This document shows, piece by piece, positions 12,931 to 24,425 of a stretch of 64,000 nucleotides of DNA. Origin of the DNA: Poecilobothrus nobilitatus (taxonomy: Eukaryota > Arthropoda > Insecta > Diptera > Dolichopodidae); NCBI GenBank assembly GCA_947095535.1, contig OX352774.1:33248496-33312495 (forward strand), read 5' to 3'. A program made the position numbers and the translations under genes. Within the stretch, counting starts at the first letter, position 1. Every line of letters begins with the position of its first letter. The notes beneath the pieces were generated by a model. The model was not told where the DNA came from. It worked only from the letters and a program-made list of their open reading frames with translations, and ran no database searches.

Positions 12931-14884
12931 GAGCAGAAAAATTCATTTGCAAACATTTTTGCAACCATCTCCTAACTATTATCTAAAGATGAGGCAATTT
13001 AAATAAATATATTATTTAAATATAAAAATAAGTTTAAAAGACAAGTTTTACCTTCACTTTTACACTAGTAAATCAAGTACACTGTTAATATAAGTCACTT
13101 ATATTTCTCATTGGAACAAATAGAATGGCTTCAATTATTTTATATTTTGATAATAAGCAATACATTTTATTTAAATTGTATTAAATCTGTAGAAAATTGT
13201 GTTTTACCACACTTTCGTAAGCAAATAAATTATTTTGTTACATTATTTTCTTAATTTCGAAAATTATTACATATTATTTCTTTAGTTATTGTTATTGTTT
13301 TCGAAAATTATTATTGCGCCAAAAAGTTTGTAATGTACATACTACATAAAATTTTCTTATCAAAAAAATTTAATTTTGACCGGAAACAAATAAAAACAAA
13401 AATATCACATTAGAAAGAGACAACAATAATAACAATATTAAAACCCAAAATAATAATATTATGTATATAAATTCTATTCACAAATTATATTATTAGAATG
13501 CGGGCACATTGATTCTTATATTTTTCTGTTATTAAGGTTTTTTCTTTCTCCTTTCCTCACTTCTTCTATCTTTCTTTTTTTCTGTGTTATATTAAAACAA
13601 TATAGTCTAGAAACATTCTAGTATTAATATTAGATGGCGCGCTATGTGTTGAAGTGTTTTGGTGTCATAAATCAGGGTCATGCCGTATAAAAATTATTAT
13701 TACAACATTTTGATGGGTGCGTTAACTGCTTAATAAAAGTCATAAAAACAAAAACAAAAACAAAATAAAAAGTTTAGTTCCAAAAATGTTTTGGTCTGCC
13801 ATTTTTACTTTTTTTTTTTTTTTGAATTCTTATTGTCATTTTGTTTTTATACTGTGGTCAACTTTGACACAAATAATTTTCAAATAATTTTTAGTTTTTA
13901 TTTTGTTAACCATTCACGGTATTTTATGAATGAAAAATTTGGACATATTTTAAATTCTTGCATAAATTTACAGTATTGGATAAATAAAAATTATGTACAG
14001 AATCAATTTATTTATTTTTGGATTTTTTACTATTTATGCAATTTAATTTACTATTTACATTACTAAAACGTTTCGAAAATTTTATCTTTGTCATGCATCA
14101 AATATAAGATGTTTATTAAGTACAAAGCTTTAACCTAAAATTTATTATCGGTTGTCAGTATCAGTTGACTGTTTGTACAATATAACCAATGTTTGATCAA
14201 TATAACCTAAAATTCTCTAAAAATTTAGATTTGACAACAAATCAAAATAAATAAAAAAAATATTGAAGATTAAAATAAATTATATTTCAAGTTGTAAAAG
14301 GTACTGGTAAAAGTCTTTCTCAGTTTTCGCCTCTGTTTACTCTTAATTATCAACTACTGCTTTTATCTCTTCTATCGAAGGGTTTTTGTTCTTAGTTTTT
14401 CGACTATTCTTATATAATCTACTCATTTTTTTATTAATTTCATTTGTGTTCAACTGTTCAAGACTTTAATTGAATATTTTAGATACCATGTGTAATCTTC
14501 TGATTTTTAGTATAAAGGCGTATGATTTGAGTTACTCTGATTCTTTCTTCTTTAGCTATTTTCATTTTTAGATTAATTGGTACACGTTTTATGGTACATA
14601 CGTTCTCTTTAAATTCTTTAAAGTCGTATCCTTTTTTAGAATGTCAAAAATTACATTGTCAGCAAATCCTCATAAAATACAGTACATAAATGTAGAGCTT
14701 GATAAGCGTTTTTCTTAATAAAAACTCTTTATTGAGTCTTTGGTGGCCGTGCCTATAAATCGAGGTAGTACGGTTTTAAATTTCTTACAGATACGAAGTA
14801 TTTTTAATTGTAAAGAAAACTACTGAAAAAATAATGTTTTTAAGAAGTTTCAATCGCCCTATCAAAAAAAAGGTAAATAAAAAA
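12931..14884. other. Gene-free AT-rich stretch
   Basis: No gene recognised. A G+C-richer patch at about 13630-13735 starts with TTAGATGGCGCGC and ends in a CAAAAA-type A-rich tail, so it may be an unassigned retroposed fragment. The open frame at 13791-14066 begins in a T-run and matches nothing I know. Confidence 0.45.
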
Positions 14885-14984
14885 CGCTTATTTAACATAA
14901 CCATATTTACTCCTATCAACTCTTTCTCAAAGACTGGTACAGTTGGGAGTGGAAAAGAATAGTTTACTCCGTAAAAGGAACGCA
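14885..14984. mobile_element. Partial copy of the 10274-10449 MITE
   Basis: Corresponds to the right half of the MITE at 10274-10449: CTTTCTCAAAGACTGGTACA versus CTTTCTCAAAAGTTGGTGTA, then TAGTTTACTCCGTAAAAGG with AACGCAAAAG at the terminus. No left terminal repeat is visible, so this copy is truncated. Confidence 0.6.
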
Positions 14985-17900
14985 AAAGTTAATATTCAAC
15001 GCTATAATGACCTTTGTAGTAGATGCTTTAGTAATATTACATAGGCTCTGTAATTTTCTAATATTAAAGTAAATAAATAAATAAAATAACTCCTTCTTAC
15101 GAGTTTCTTTTAGTAAAAAGTAGAGACAGCCAGATTGATGTTTTTAATAGACTTTTCTGCGTTATTCTTTCAATATCAAATATAAAATACAACATACATA
15201 GTTTTTGCCAATACTGTATACATATACACATTTTCTAGAATTTAAATTGTCATTTGTCATTTAGCTATTATTGTAGTGAAATTGAAAACAAAAATTTCTA
15301 GTCTAGAACGATTCTTTTTAATGCGTATCATAGAATGACCGTGTAAATAAACGTACAAATAAATAATATGTATACATATTTGATATAATATAATAATGTA
15401 TGTAATGTATGTATATAATACACAAACATATTAGCCAATGTAATAATATTGTAATAGAAACTCTATTAGTCAATATAAAATAATGTACCTATCTATAGTT
15501 AGAAAATTGAAAGTTTTCCTTGATTATCAATATCAATTCAATTTTAAATGTAGTTTTTAGTTTTTTTTATAACGGTTCTTATTTTTAATATAATTTTTTG
15601 TATGACTGTACTTTACCTGTCAGAAAATTACAATCAAATTTTAAAAGCAAACTAAGAAAATGATGAGTGCAGAGTGGAGTAATATTTTTGATTTATTAAA
15701 CTTTGTCGCATTTTAAAAATATTCACTATAATATGCGACGATTGTGAATAACTATTGATAAAGAAGGCAAAAAATCGAATTATGTTTTCTAACTGTAATA
15801 GCTAATGGTCTTTTTAATGTAATACAAATATACAATTTAATTGAAATCATATTATAGAATTTATAACTGTAATTTATTTTTTCTCTTAATCTAAACTTAA
15901 AATTATTGACAAAACTCTAAAAGGGACCGGTAAAGTTAAAAGAAAATTTCCTCTTTATTATTTTTTATTTATTCTTGTTTTGGTCAATATAAAAAAGTTT
16001 TAATGGGCGGTAGTAACAGTTGTGACAACATTTTTCTTCTTTTTTTTTTTTTATATATATATATATATATTTTCATATGTATATTTTTTTTATTTTTCTT
16101 GAATTTAAAGAAGGGGTGGAAACTGTCACTTTTTTTTTCTCTTTATTTGTTACAGAGAATCAAACTTTTTGTACATTAATCGGTTAATTAATAGGAGTTC
16201 TTTTTGTTTTTTTTTGATAATTAGGAGTGGAGAAAAAGTTATTAGATTATATATTTTTTTTTCCTTGTTTGTATTGTATTGTATGTATGTACATATATAT
16301 ATATATTATATAATATGAAATTAATTATATCGGATCATTGATTTTATATATTATTTAATTTTTAATTAAGAAAATTATTCAATTGAATGGTCTAAAAAAA
16401 ATTGATTGAATGCATTTAAAAATTCTAAATGAAATTTTAATTTTAATGCTAATAATGACATTAAATTAAAATGTTTTAATGAAATGTGAAATATTTTTTT
16501 TTTTATTTTCGTTTTCGTTTTCGTTTTTATTTTATTGTAATTTATAGTTTTATTGACTCTTAATAGCTTTTTATTGGTCATTTAAATTTAGATAAAAAAA
16601 ATTAATAGTTTAAAATGGGGAAAGTAAAATGTATTTTTTTTTTTTGTAAAATATATTAATCAGATTAAATTTAATATGTTAAATTTAATTTAATAAAGCT
16701 GTTATTTTTATTGATAATTTCATTCACGAATATGTTTTGATTATTAATTTTATAGTTTGCTATCCCTATTACAGCACATAAATTAAATAAGGCTACTTCA
16801 CACTATGTGTGTTATCATTTATAATATGAATATGTATCTTGTACAAATTGCACAATATAAAAGGAGTCATATAGTCATAAACACAAAATATTTAAAATCT
16901 TTTTTTTTTTGTAGCCAAAATATTTCAAATAATTTCACTTTTATCTCTTTAACTTTAGACGAAAAATACACTTTGATAATGCAAATGACAATAAAACAAT
17001 GAAATACAATGAATACAAAATAAATTTATATCGATATGAAAATCGACTTTTAACTAATCAGCTGTTTAACATAACCAATACATTTCAAAAAATCTTACGA
17101 TAAATACAAATAGTTTGAAATGGCCATAATATTGCTTATTTTTTCATTAAGACTTGTGCTTGTAAACTAGGTACAACAATTTAAAAAATATTCAAACTTT
17201 CAAAGTTTAAAAGTAGAAACATATTAAAATTGTATATTGCTTGAAAGTTGGTTTAAGAACAATTTAAAAAGCCATATTTATACATAAAGGTAATATAAAA
17301 ATAAATAATAACAATTAGATATTGAAATACTTCAATGGAATTTTAATTCTAGATTATATGTCACAGATATAATTTGTAAATAAATTTTTATGATATTATT
17401 TAACAAAAAAAAAAAAAATTGATTTCAAGAACAACAACATCATCAAAATTTGTTCTAAATAATCCTCCCAACATCCAATAACTTCCTATATTTTCCAATT
17501 TCCTTTATTTCTATTTTTTCAATCCCCAAACCAAATAGTATACATTGTATCGTAGGTTCTCAACTAATGTTTAATTTAAAAATGAGGTAGCATGTTAAAA
17601 ATATTCAAAAAAAAAAAAAATTATTGTGAATGGAAGAAATATTTACAGTAACAAATCCGAATTGAACCAAGACACAAAACTAGACCAAGTAGAATTAGTT
17701 AAATGCCTGCAATCAGCAACGTCAAAAATTGTCTTTATATGGTAAAGAGAAAAAATTATGGTTGTGTACAGTTATGATGCGGCAAAATAACGTGAAGAGT
17801 ATTTGAGAGAAGAAGATTTCTGTCATTTCAAAATCGTTTCTTTAAGTAAAATAAATTAAAGTAAAGAGAAATATAGCGTTATGGTGCGTCAAACATCAAG

Positions 17901-20794
17901 AGTAAGAGAGAAGGGAATCCTGTCCTGTCGCTTGTTATTTCAGAAAGATCAACACAAATACAATAGAAATCAATTTTTCAACTTATAAAAAATGTAAAAA
18001 ATAAATTTCATCATCTTTATATAACCAGATGTAACATACTTATACCTTTCGACTTTTGTATTACATTTCATTGCTCAAGATATCCTACTACATATTAATT
18101 TAGTTTTGTGTTTTTCAAACTGATAGAATTTATTTTCTTATCATATAAACATTTTAAATCTTCCAATAAAAGCATAATTATTTATATTTTGAAAAAAAGA
18201 AAAAAAAAAATTCTTGAAGATTTATTCGATTAATTAATTTTATTTTTTTTTTTTTTTTTATACAATCTGACACTTTAACTCGAGTCTCTAGAGATAAGTT
18301 TTAGAATTAAACGATAGTCAAACATAAAATTAAAAAGTATAAAATTAGTGTTTATTATCTGACGTGTTCCTAAAATAAGAAAAAATAAAAAAATGTTAAA
18401 AGAAAAAAATGAATCAATTAAGTGAAAATTTGTTAAAAAAAAAAACGATTAAGGTAAAAAGATAAATGTTTTAGATAGTTCTATTTAAAATACTATAAAT
18501 CATAGATAAAACCTTACTAAATTAACCATTGACGTAAAATATTTTTCGCCAATTTTCTTTTTCATTTAAAAAAAAAAAAACAAAAAACGAAATTAAATAC
18601 TTTTAAAGTCCAATACTGTGTGTACCTTATGACGTAAATAATGGCCTTAATTAGTAGAATAAATTATAAAAAAAGAAACAACTAAAATATTTTTTTCTTA
18701 ATTTTTTTTTTCCAAAATTTAATTTTATTCACTTTTTTTTTTAAGCAAAGAGTAAAAAATTACTACAACAATCTTTTGAACTAAAACCAAAAAAAAAAAA
18801 AAATTAATAAAATTCCAAAAAAAAACAAAAAATTGAAATCTTTAAATACATTAAACCATACTTCCGTTTTATAAAATTCTCAATCTTCGTTTTTATTTTT
18901 TATTTTTGTTTGTTTTTTAATTTTAAATGTAATGTTTATAAAATAAATTAATGTGACATCCGCTTTATAACAGTTATAGGTTATATACTTATATAAATCT
19001 TTCACCTTTATACAAATATCCATCCATATCCAGTACGTCATCTCTATTCACTTATGATGTATTTTGTATGTGATAAGCATAAATTAATGCTTCAAAAAAA
19101 AAAAAAAAAAATTAAAATAAAAATAAAAAAAAATTATTATGAAGATGAGGTTAAACAGTTATTAAAAACTATAGCCACTAATGAGAACTTTATAATCATC
19201 TATACATATACATTATATTATCGATGATAAATCCAAAACAGGTTTCTTTTTTTGAAGGTTCATTAAACTTCTAAACTGGATAAAAGTAAATTTTTTGTTG
19301 ATATTTTACAGTATTCGCTTAAATATTGTTGTTATAAACTGAAATAACTGGTAAGCTTCACAATTCACACCTTTATATTATTAACAAAAGAGTCATTAGG
19401 TATAATGAGTTGGTTAGTTTCATCAGAAAAAGGTTAATTCTCTAACCTCTTGCACTTATATATCGTGCATAACGGTCTAACGGCTTAACACTTCTTGATT
19501 CCTTTTCTTCTATAGATTCTTATACTAAGGCATAACGAAAAGCGAAAAATTGACTTCTAAATTTTTGAAGGTGCCTTATTCTGATGAATGTAAGCGTGTT
19601 TATATTAATTATATCATATTATAATATTATAATCTGATATTGATGATGACACAAGCTTATTCATAACGGTTTGCAGCTAAATGAACTAAATAACCAATTG
19701 TTTAACCGTCGGCCTAATCACTAATATTTCTAATATTTATCACAGTGTTTATTTCATTTCGTCAAATACTCCGTTTATCTTCCAATATGCCATCGATTTA
19801 CACTACAGTATAAATATTTACTGCCTCGCAGTAATAATCATATTAACCGCTTTCAAGTGGTTAGCGTTTTTATGTTCTTTTTACAGCCTTCAAGCTCTAT
19901 GTTTAAGACGGAATTTGTACAAGCTGGGTTTAAGAAACGTTTAAAGACTATAGACAAAACATTTTAACATAAAAAAATGATCTGCATAAAATTAGCCACT
20001 TAATGACTTAATTAAATTAATAATATAGAATATAAAATATCAGACCAATTGTAAGTAAACTAAACTTTCTTCTTTCTCCCTCTTTCTAATTCTTTTAACT
20101 CTTCCAAAAGAAATTAAAATTTAAAAATTGAAAAAGAATATAAAAACAATATTAAAATTTACCTTTATACCTTTTTTTTGACAAACTTTCTGACAACATC
20201 AATAAATAAACAAAAAAGAACAAAACAAAAAAAAAACAACTACAAATTTAGTAAAAAGAAAAATATGAGGGCCTTTTATTTCGTGAAAATTTTACTTAAA
20301 AGATTCAAAAATTTAAAAAAAAAAAATTATGAATTATTACGTTTTTCAATAATTATATTCATTATTAATTTCCTTTTTAGATTTACACAAAACATCAAAA
20401 CATTTAAATATGCCGCCATGCAGACTGACCAACAAAATAAAAACAAAAACTGTAAATAAGTATTATAAGTGCGCAATGTAAGTTCCCAAATTAATCATGA
20501 AGTTAGTATTCTAAAAACCTTCCAATCTCAAATTCAAAACTTTTTTTTTAGAGTCTTGAAGTCTACTTGCATTATTTATAATCTGATATAGGTAAATGTT
20601 TTTTTTTTTTATTTTTAATACTGTTTATTCTTAGGTTTGGTTTAAGCAATTCATTTATTTTTATTATTCATTTCTTAATATTTATTTATTATAATAAATA
20701 TAAAGCCAGTTGAGTGCATATATGTACATGTTCGGCATACTTACAATATATACATTATATTGCATTTATATGTATGTAAAGATTATGTATTTTG
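14985..20794. other. Long gene-free AT-rich stretch
   Basis: About 5.8 kb without a recognisable element. It includes TA tracts (16050-16070, 16285-16310), poly(A)/poly(T) runs, and two adjacent hairpin-forming sequences at 19818-19863. The frames at 16375-16581, 16805-17002 and 20178-20459 have no conserved domain that I recognise and are Lys/Asn/Phe/Ile-rich, as expected for random AT-rich DNA. Confidence 0.5.
19818..19863. repeat. Two adjacent short hairpins
   Basis: TTACTGC-CTC-GCAGTAA (19818-19834) is a perfect 7-bp stem. TAACCGCTT-TC-AAGTGGTTA (19844-19863) is a 9-bp stem with one G.T pair. They lie 9 bp apart in a slightly G+C-richer patch. Function is unknown and chance is possible. 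Confidence 0.45.
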
Positions 20795-20832
20795 AAGTGG
20801 AATCGTCTCGAAATTCCAAATTATAAATTCTC

Positions 20833-20896
20833 AAAGTTACAAAATCCCAAAGTTACAAAATCCCAAAGTTTTAAAATCCCAAAGTTTCAAAATCCC
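20833..20896. repeat. 16-bp minisatellite, four units
   Basis: Four consecutive 16-bp units: AAAGTTACAAAATCCC twice, then AAAGTTTTAAAATCCC and AAAGTTTCAAAATCCC. Register is perfect. The AAAATCC core and 16-bp period recur in the foldback arms at 28676-28830 and 29393-29520. Confidence 0.85.
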
Positions 20897-21059
20897 AAAC
20901 ACAAAATTAGAACTTTTCAATGCAAAAGTTGCAAGATCCATTTTTTTCGAAAATATTGCATGCATGCAAATATGCATGGTATGCAGGATTTTGAATTAGA
21001 AGTGTCAGGTAGTGATTAGTGAAGTGTTACTAATCACTTTAGAAGTGTTAGGTAGTGAA

Positions 21060-21210
21060 TTCTGAATTTAAAGGTAGTGGATTGAAAATCAGGGTTATTC
21101 GCCTTTTACAAAATATTTATACATTTTTATATGCGAGATTCTAAAATAGGACTAATTTAAGAGTTGGATTCAAAAGCAGGATTTTACACTTTTTCCAAAT
21201 TATTTTTATA
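21060..21210. repeat. Segment shared with the 62893-63728 element
   Basis: AAGAGTTGGATTCAAAAGCA followed by an ACTTTTTCCAAATTATTTTT block parallels 63210-63260 (AGAGTTGGATACAAAACCAA, then CCTTTTTCCAAAATATTT). This links the foldback-like composite here to the element near the right end of the window. Confidence 0.5.
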
Positions 21211-21914
21211 ATATGTCACACCATATATATTTTATAAAAAAAACGTTATTTATATTGTTGTTTTTGAACATTAGTTTGATTAGGAGATTTGAATTAGTTT
21301 AAAATTTGATTAGAAGATTCAATTTTGATTTTTAGTTTAGATTATTTCGAGCTAAAATTTATTTGTTCACAACTCTTTGATTACTATCTGTAGAGATTAG
21401 GCTTATTTGCCTTTAAAACTATTATATTTATTTTTTAATTTATTTAGTAAAATATTTATACCTATTTAAAGAGGAAAATTGGCTAGAAAAAATCTCATTT
21501 GAGAATTTAACTAAAACCTTAAGACTACAACTATAACTAATTAGGATTTTTTTTTTTTTTTGGAATTACGTAAATGGAATTATGGAAATGGAATTTTTTT
21601 TGTACCCAACCCCTTCAATGCGCGAAAGTAAAATTTCAAATTTTGGAATTTTGTGTTGAAGCCCAAAGCATAGTATTCAGGTTATATCTCAGCTCAAAAA
21701 AATGTAATTTTATATGGGATTTTATGTCAAAATTTTTCTCAGCAAAAATTTTTTAATAAATTTTTTCAATTTTTTCTCAAGTAGTACGCAGCTTAATACA
21801 CCAAGAAAAATATATAGTCCAAGACACAAACCAAGAAAAAATATAATTTTTTCCCAATATTTTTCTAACTAACTTTCTCTGTCAAAAAATATTTTGAAAT
21901 TCGACTTTTTTTTT

Positions 21915-22670
21915 ATACCCGTATAAACTATGTTCAAGGGTATAAAAAATTTACCATTACGTTTATGACACCTTAAAGGAGTCGAGCTATATACTGTGTC
22001 AAAAGTATGGATCGGCTCAGAATGTGAGACGGTTAAGCCATGTACGTCTGTTCGTCCGTCCGTCCCTCCGACCGCACGATAACTCAAAAAATAAAGGAGC
22101 TAGGAGGCTGTCACTATGTAACTTTTGCAAAATTGTTAGTTTTGCTATTTAACTTCAGCATTTTTGGCCGCCAGGTTCGAGTAGCTGCCATACGACTTCT
22201 TTCTTTATATGGAAATAACTCAGTATCTATTCAAGCTATATATCTGAAATTTTGCAAATGATGTCAAGTTTTATGGCAACAACTTCTGTAAAATGTGGTT
22301 GTGATGGTACGACAGGTTCGGGTAGCTGCCATACAACTTCTCTTTTTAAATGAAAAAAACGCAGTGTCTATTGAAGCTAGCTATCTGAAATTTAAAAGGT
22401 GTCGAGTTGCATGCCAAAAACTTTTGTAAAATTTGATTGGTCTAAAGCAGCCGGTTCAGGCTTCTTGCTTTTTTTGAAACTTAATGAAGCTACGCGCAAT
22501 ATATTTGGGTAACTGTAGTACAACTCTAACAACTATATCTCTGTAGTTAACGTCGGTACTAAAATATCTGAATGTTTTTAAAAGATGATCAAATTTTATA
22601 GAAACAGGATATATTACGTTCATACGGGTATCCTAGAGTTGACACAGTCTACTCTACTGCACTCTTTCTC
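21915..22670 (+). mobile_element. Dispersed fly-type repeat, copy 1
   Basis: The core (21915-22631) begins ATACCCGTATAAAC and ends GTTCATACGGGTAT, an inverted pair differing at one position. Inside are a GACACCTTAAAGGAGTCGAG block, a CGTCCGTCCGTCC run at about 22051-22063, and two GGTAGCTGCCATAC-type blocks. A tail TAGAGTTGACACAGTCTACT continues to about 22670. It aligns along its length with 53160-53936. From memory, repeats of this style are common in brachyceran flies; I cannot name the family. The frames across it are shadows. Confidence 0.75.
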
Positions 22671-23001
22671 GTTTTACAATAAAATTATTTTTTTACGTTT
22701 TTAGAATTAAATTTTATTTCAAAACAGACAATTGTTTACAAAATTTAATATTATTGGTTATGACAGTTATAACAGAAAACAAAATTTCTATCTGTAAAGT
22801 TTTTCTTCAAACTGTCAAAATTTTATATACCTACTCAATAAATTTTCATATTTTTCATTTTTTTTTTCTTTGAGCTGAGATATAAGCTGAACACTATGCT
22901 TAAGTTGAAAAATTTTTGGTATTTTGTAATTTGAGATTTTGTGTTTGTGATTTGATAATTGGTATTTTGAAAATTGGAATTTAGTACCCAACTCTTTTGA
23001 A

Positions 23002-24288
23002 GTCTATGGAATTTTAAAACTATACTTACATATATTTTATTATTATGAACATTTTTTTTTTTGTTATTAAGAGGCGAAATATACATTTCCGATTAAATTA
23101 TTAATAATTTTCTTTTTCTGATGTTGTTGTTGTTGTTGTTCTGTTATTCCCTGCAGTGTATAGTATATTTTTTGCCATCTCTACCTCTACCAGTATCATA
23201 CCGTTTTATCAATGCAATTCCTTTTCTAAATATATAGGAAGAATTTTTTCTTATGTACTTATTATACATAAGTACCTACCAAGTTTCTTGGATTTATGTA
23301 ATTTCTATTCAACAATTGAATCGGGATTGCATGAGTAGATGAAAAAAAAAAAAATATTAAGTCATTCAGTGATTTTTTTGTTTGATATAGTTATTGTTGT
23401 TATTGTTTTTGGTTTTTTGTTTTAAATACATAAATATGTACCTATATACGATACTATAGAAATTTTCAAATTCAATTGAAATTGAACAGACAACAAAAAA
23501 AAAAAAAAAAAAACAAAAACAACAAAAAAAAAATATTAAAGTTAAATAAGACTTATCAAGAAGACTTATAATAAAATGTTGGGAGCAAAAATTGTTAAAT
23601 TTTATGCAATATATATATATATGTATGTGTGTATTATGAAATGAAGACATTGGGACGGGTCGATGGGTTGAAACAAAACTTAATTAAAATGGGAATTGAT
23701 TTGCACACAATTCATATAATAATTTAATTATCATTTAACTGGAAATTATTATGTGTATGAGACTTTTTTTCTGTTTTTTTTTCATTGTGTTTTTTTTTTT
23801 TTTTTTTATTTCAGAAAGAGACAGAAAATTATAAGAGCTGTGTAGAGTGTAGGTATGGGTCATAATATTTTCAATGCCAGTAGAAATTTTATTTATTTTT
23901 GTATATATATATAATATGCATATATATAACTAAACTATATATATATATATATATATTTATTATATTTTTTTATAGGATTTAGAATTTATTAAATTTTTTT
24001 TTTCTATCAAATTCTCGAATAAAAAAAACAATAAATAAATAAACACTCCCACTGCATTAATAATGAATTATAATCACAATTTTAAAAGAAATTCATATGT
24101 ACTTCCTTTTACAAAAATAGTATAAAGTGTAAAATTATATTTTAAGGAAAATTTATAAGAAATTTTTGTTTTATCTGCCTGTTAGTTTGTTCTTTTTAAA
24201 AAATATTTAGTATACCTATAGGTCTACAAAAGCAAACTTTTTCATGTCACTTTAAATATCTTTTATTTTTTTATTTATCCTTTAGTTT
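23002..24288. other. Gene-free AT-rich stretch
   Basis: Contains a GTT trinucleotide run at about 23122-23140, long A-runs near 23490-23515, and TA tracts at 23905-23960. No gene recognised. Confidence 0.55.
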
Positions 24289-24425
24289 ATTCCCCTACCA
24301 CATAAATGTGACAAGAAAATTACACAGCCTTTCCTTTACACCTGTAAATGAGAGACACCTGTAAATGTCGGAAGAGCGAATTATTCTTATGAGGTGTGTG
24401 GAGTTTGAACTCACACTTCCTTGTG
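24289..24425 (-). mobile_element. tRNA-derived SINE, partial third copy
   Basis: On the minus strand this matches the SINE at 54647-54841: a B-box-like GAGTTCAAACTCC, then CACACACCTC, CGCTCTTCCGACATTTACAG, GGAAAGGCTGTG, TAATTTTCTTGTC and ACATTTATGTGGTAG. The tRNA 5' half (A box) is missing or diverged, and an ACCTGTAAATG word is duplicated internally. Confidence 0.65.

Larger units (their letters stand above)
20795..23000. mobile_element. Foldback-like composite around the fly-type repeat
   Basis: A left minisatellite of 16-bp units AAAGTTACAAAATCCC (20833-20896, four units) is mirrored at 22910-22990 by degenerate units reading GGTATTTTGTAATTTG and similar, the reverse complement of that unit. 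Closer in, a 33-bp sequence at 21666-21698 (beginning AAGCATAGTATTCAGG) recurs inverted at 22869-22901 with two mismatches. The fly-type repeat 21915-22670 lies between. Non-coding. Whether this is one element split by an insertion or two elements side by side is unresolved. Confidence 0.5.

Noticed and set aside
20178..20459. 93-codon Lys/Asn-rich frame
   Set aside because: Composition expected of random A-rich DNA; no recognisable domain or splice context.
22040..22261. Frames across the fly-type repeat (also 21869-22087, 53078-53329)
   Set aside because: They read through non-coding repeat sequence; the two repeat copies do not conserve a frame.
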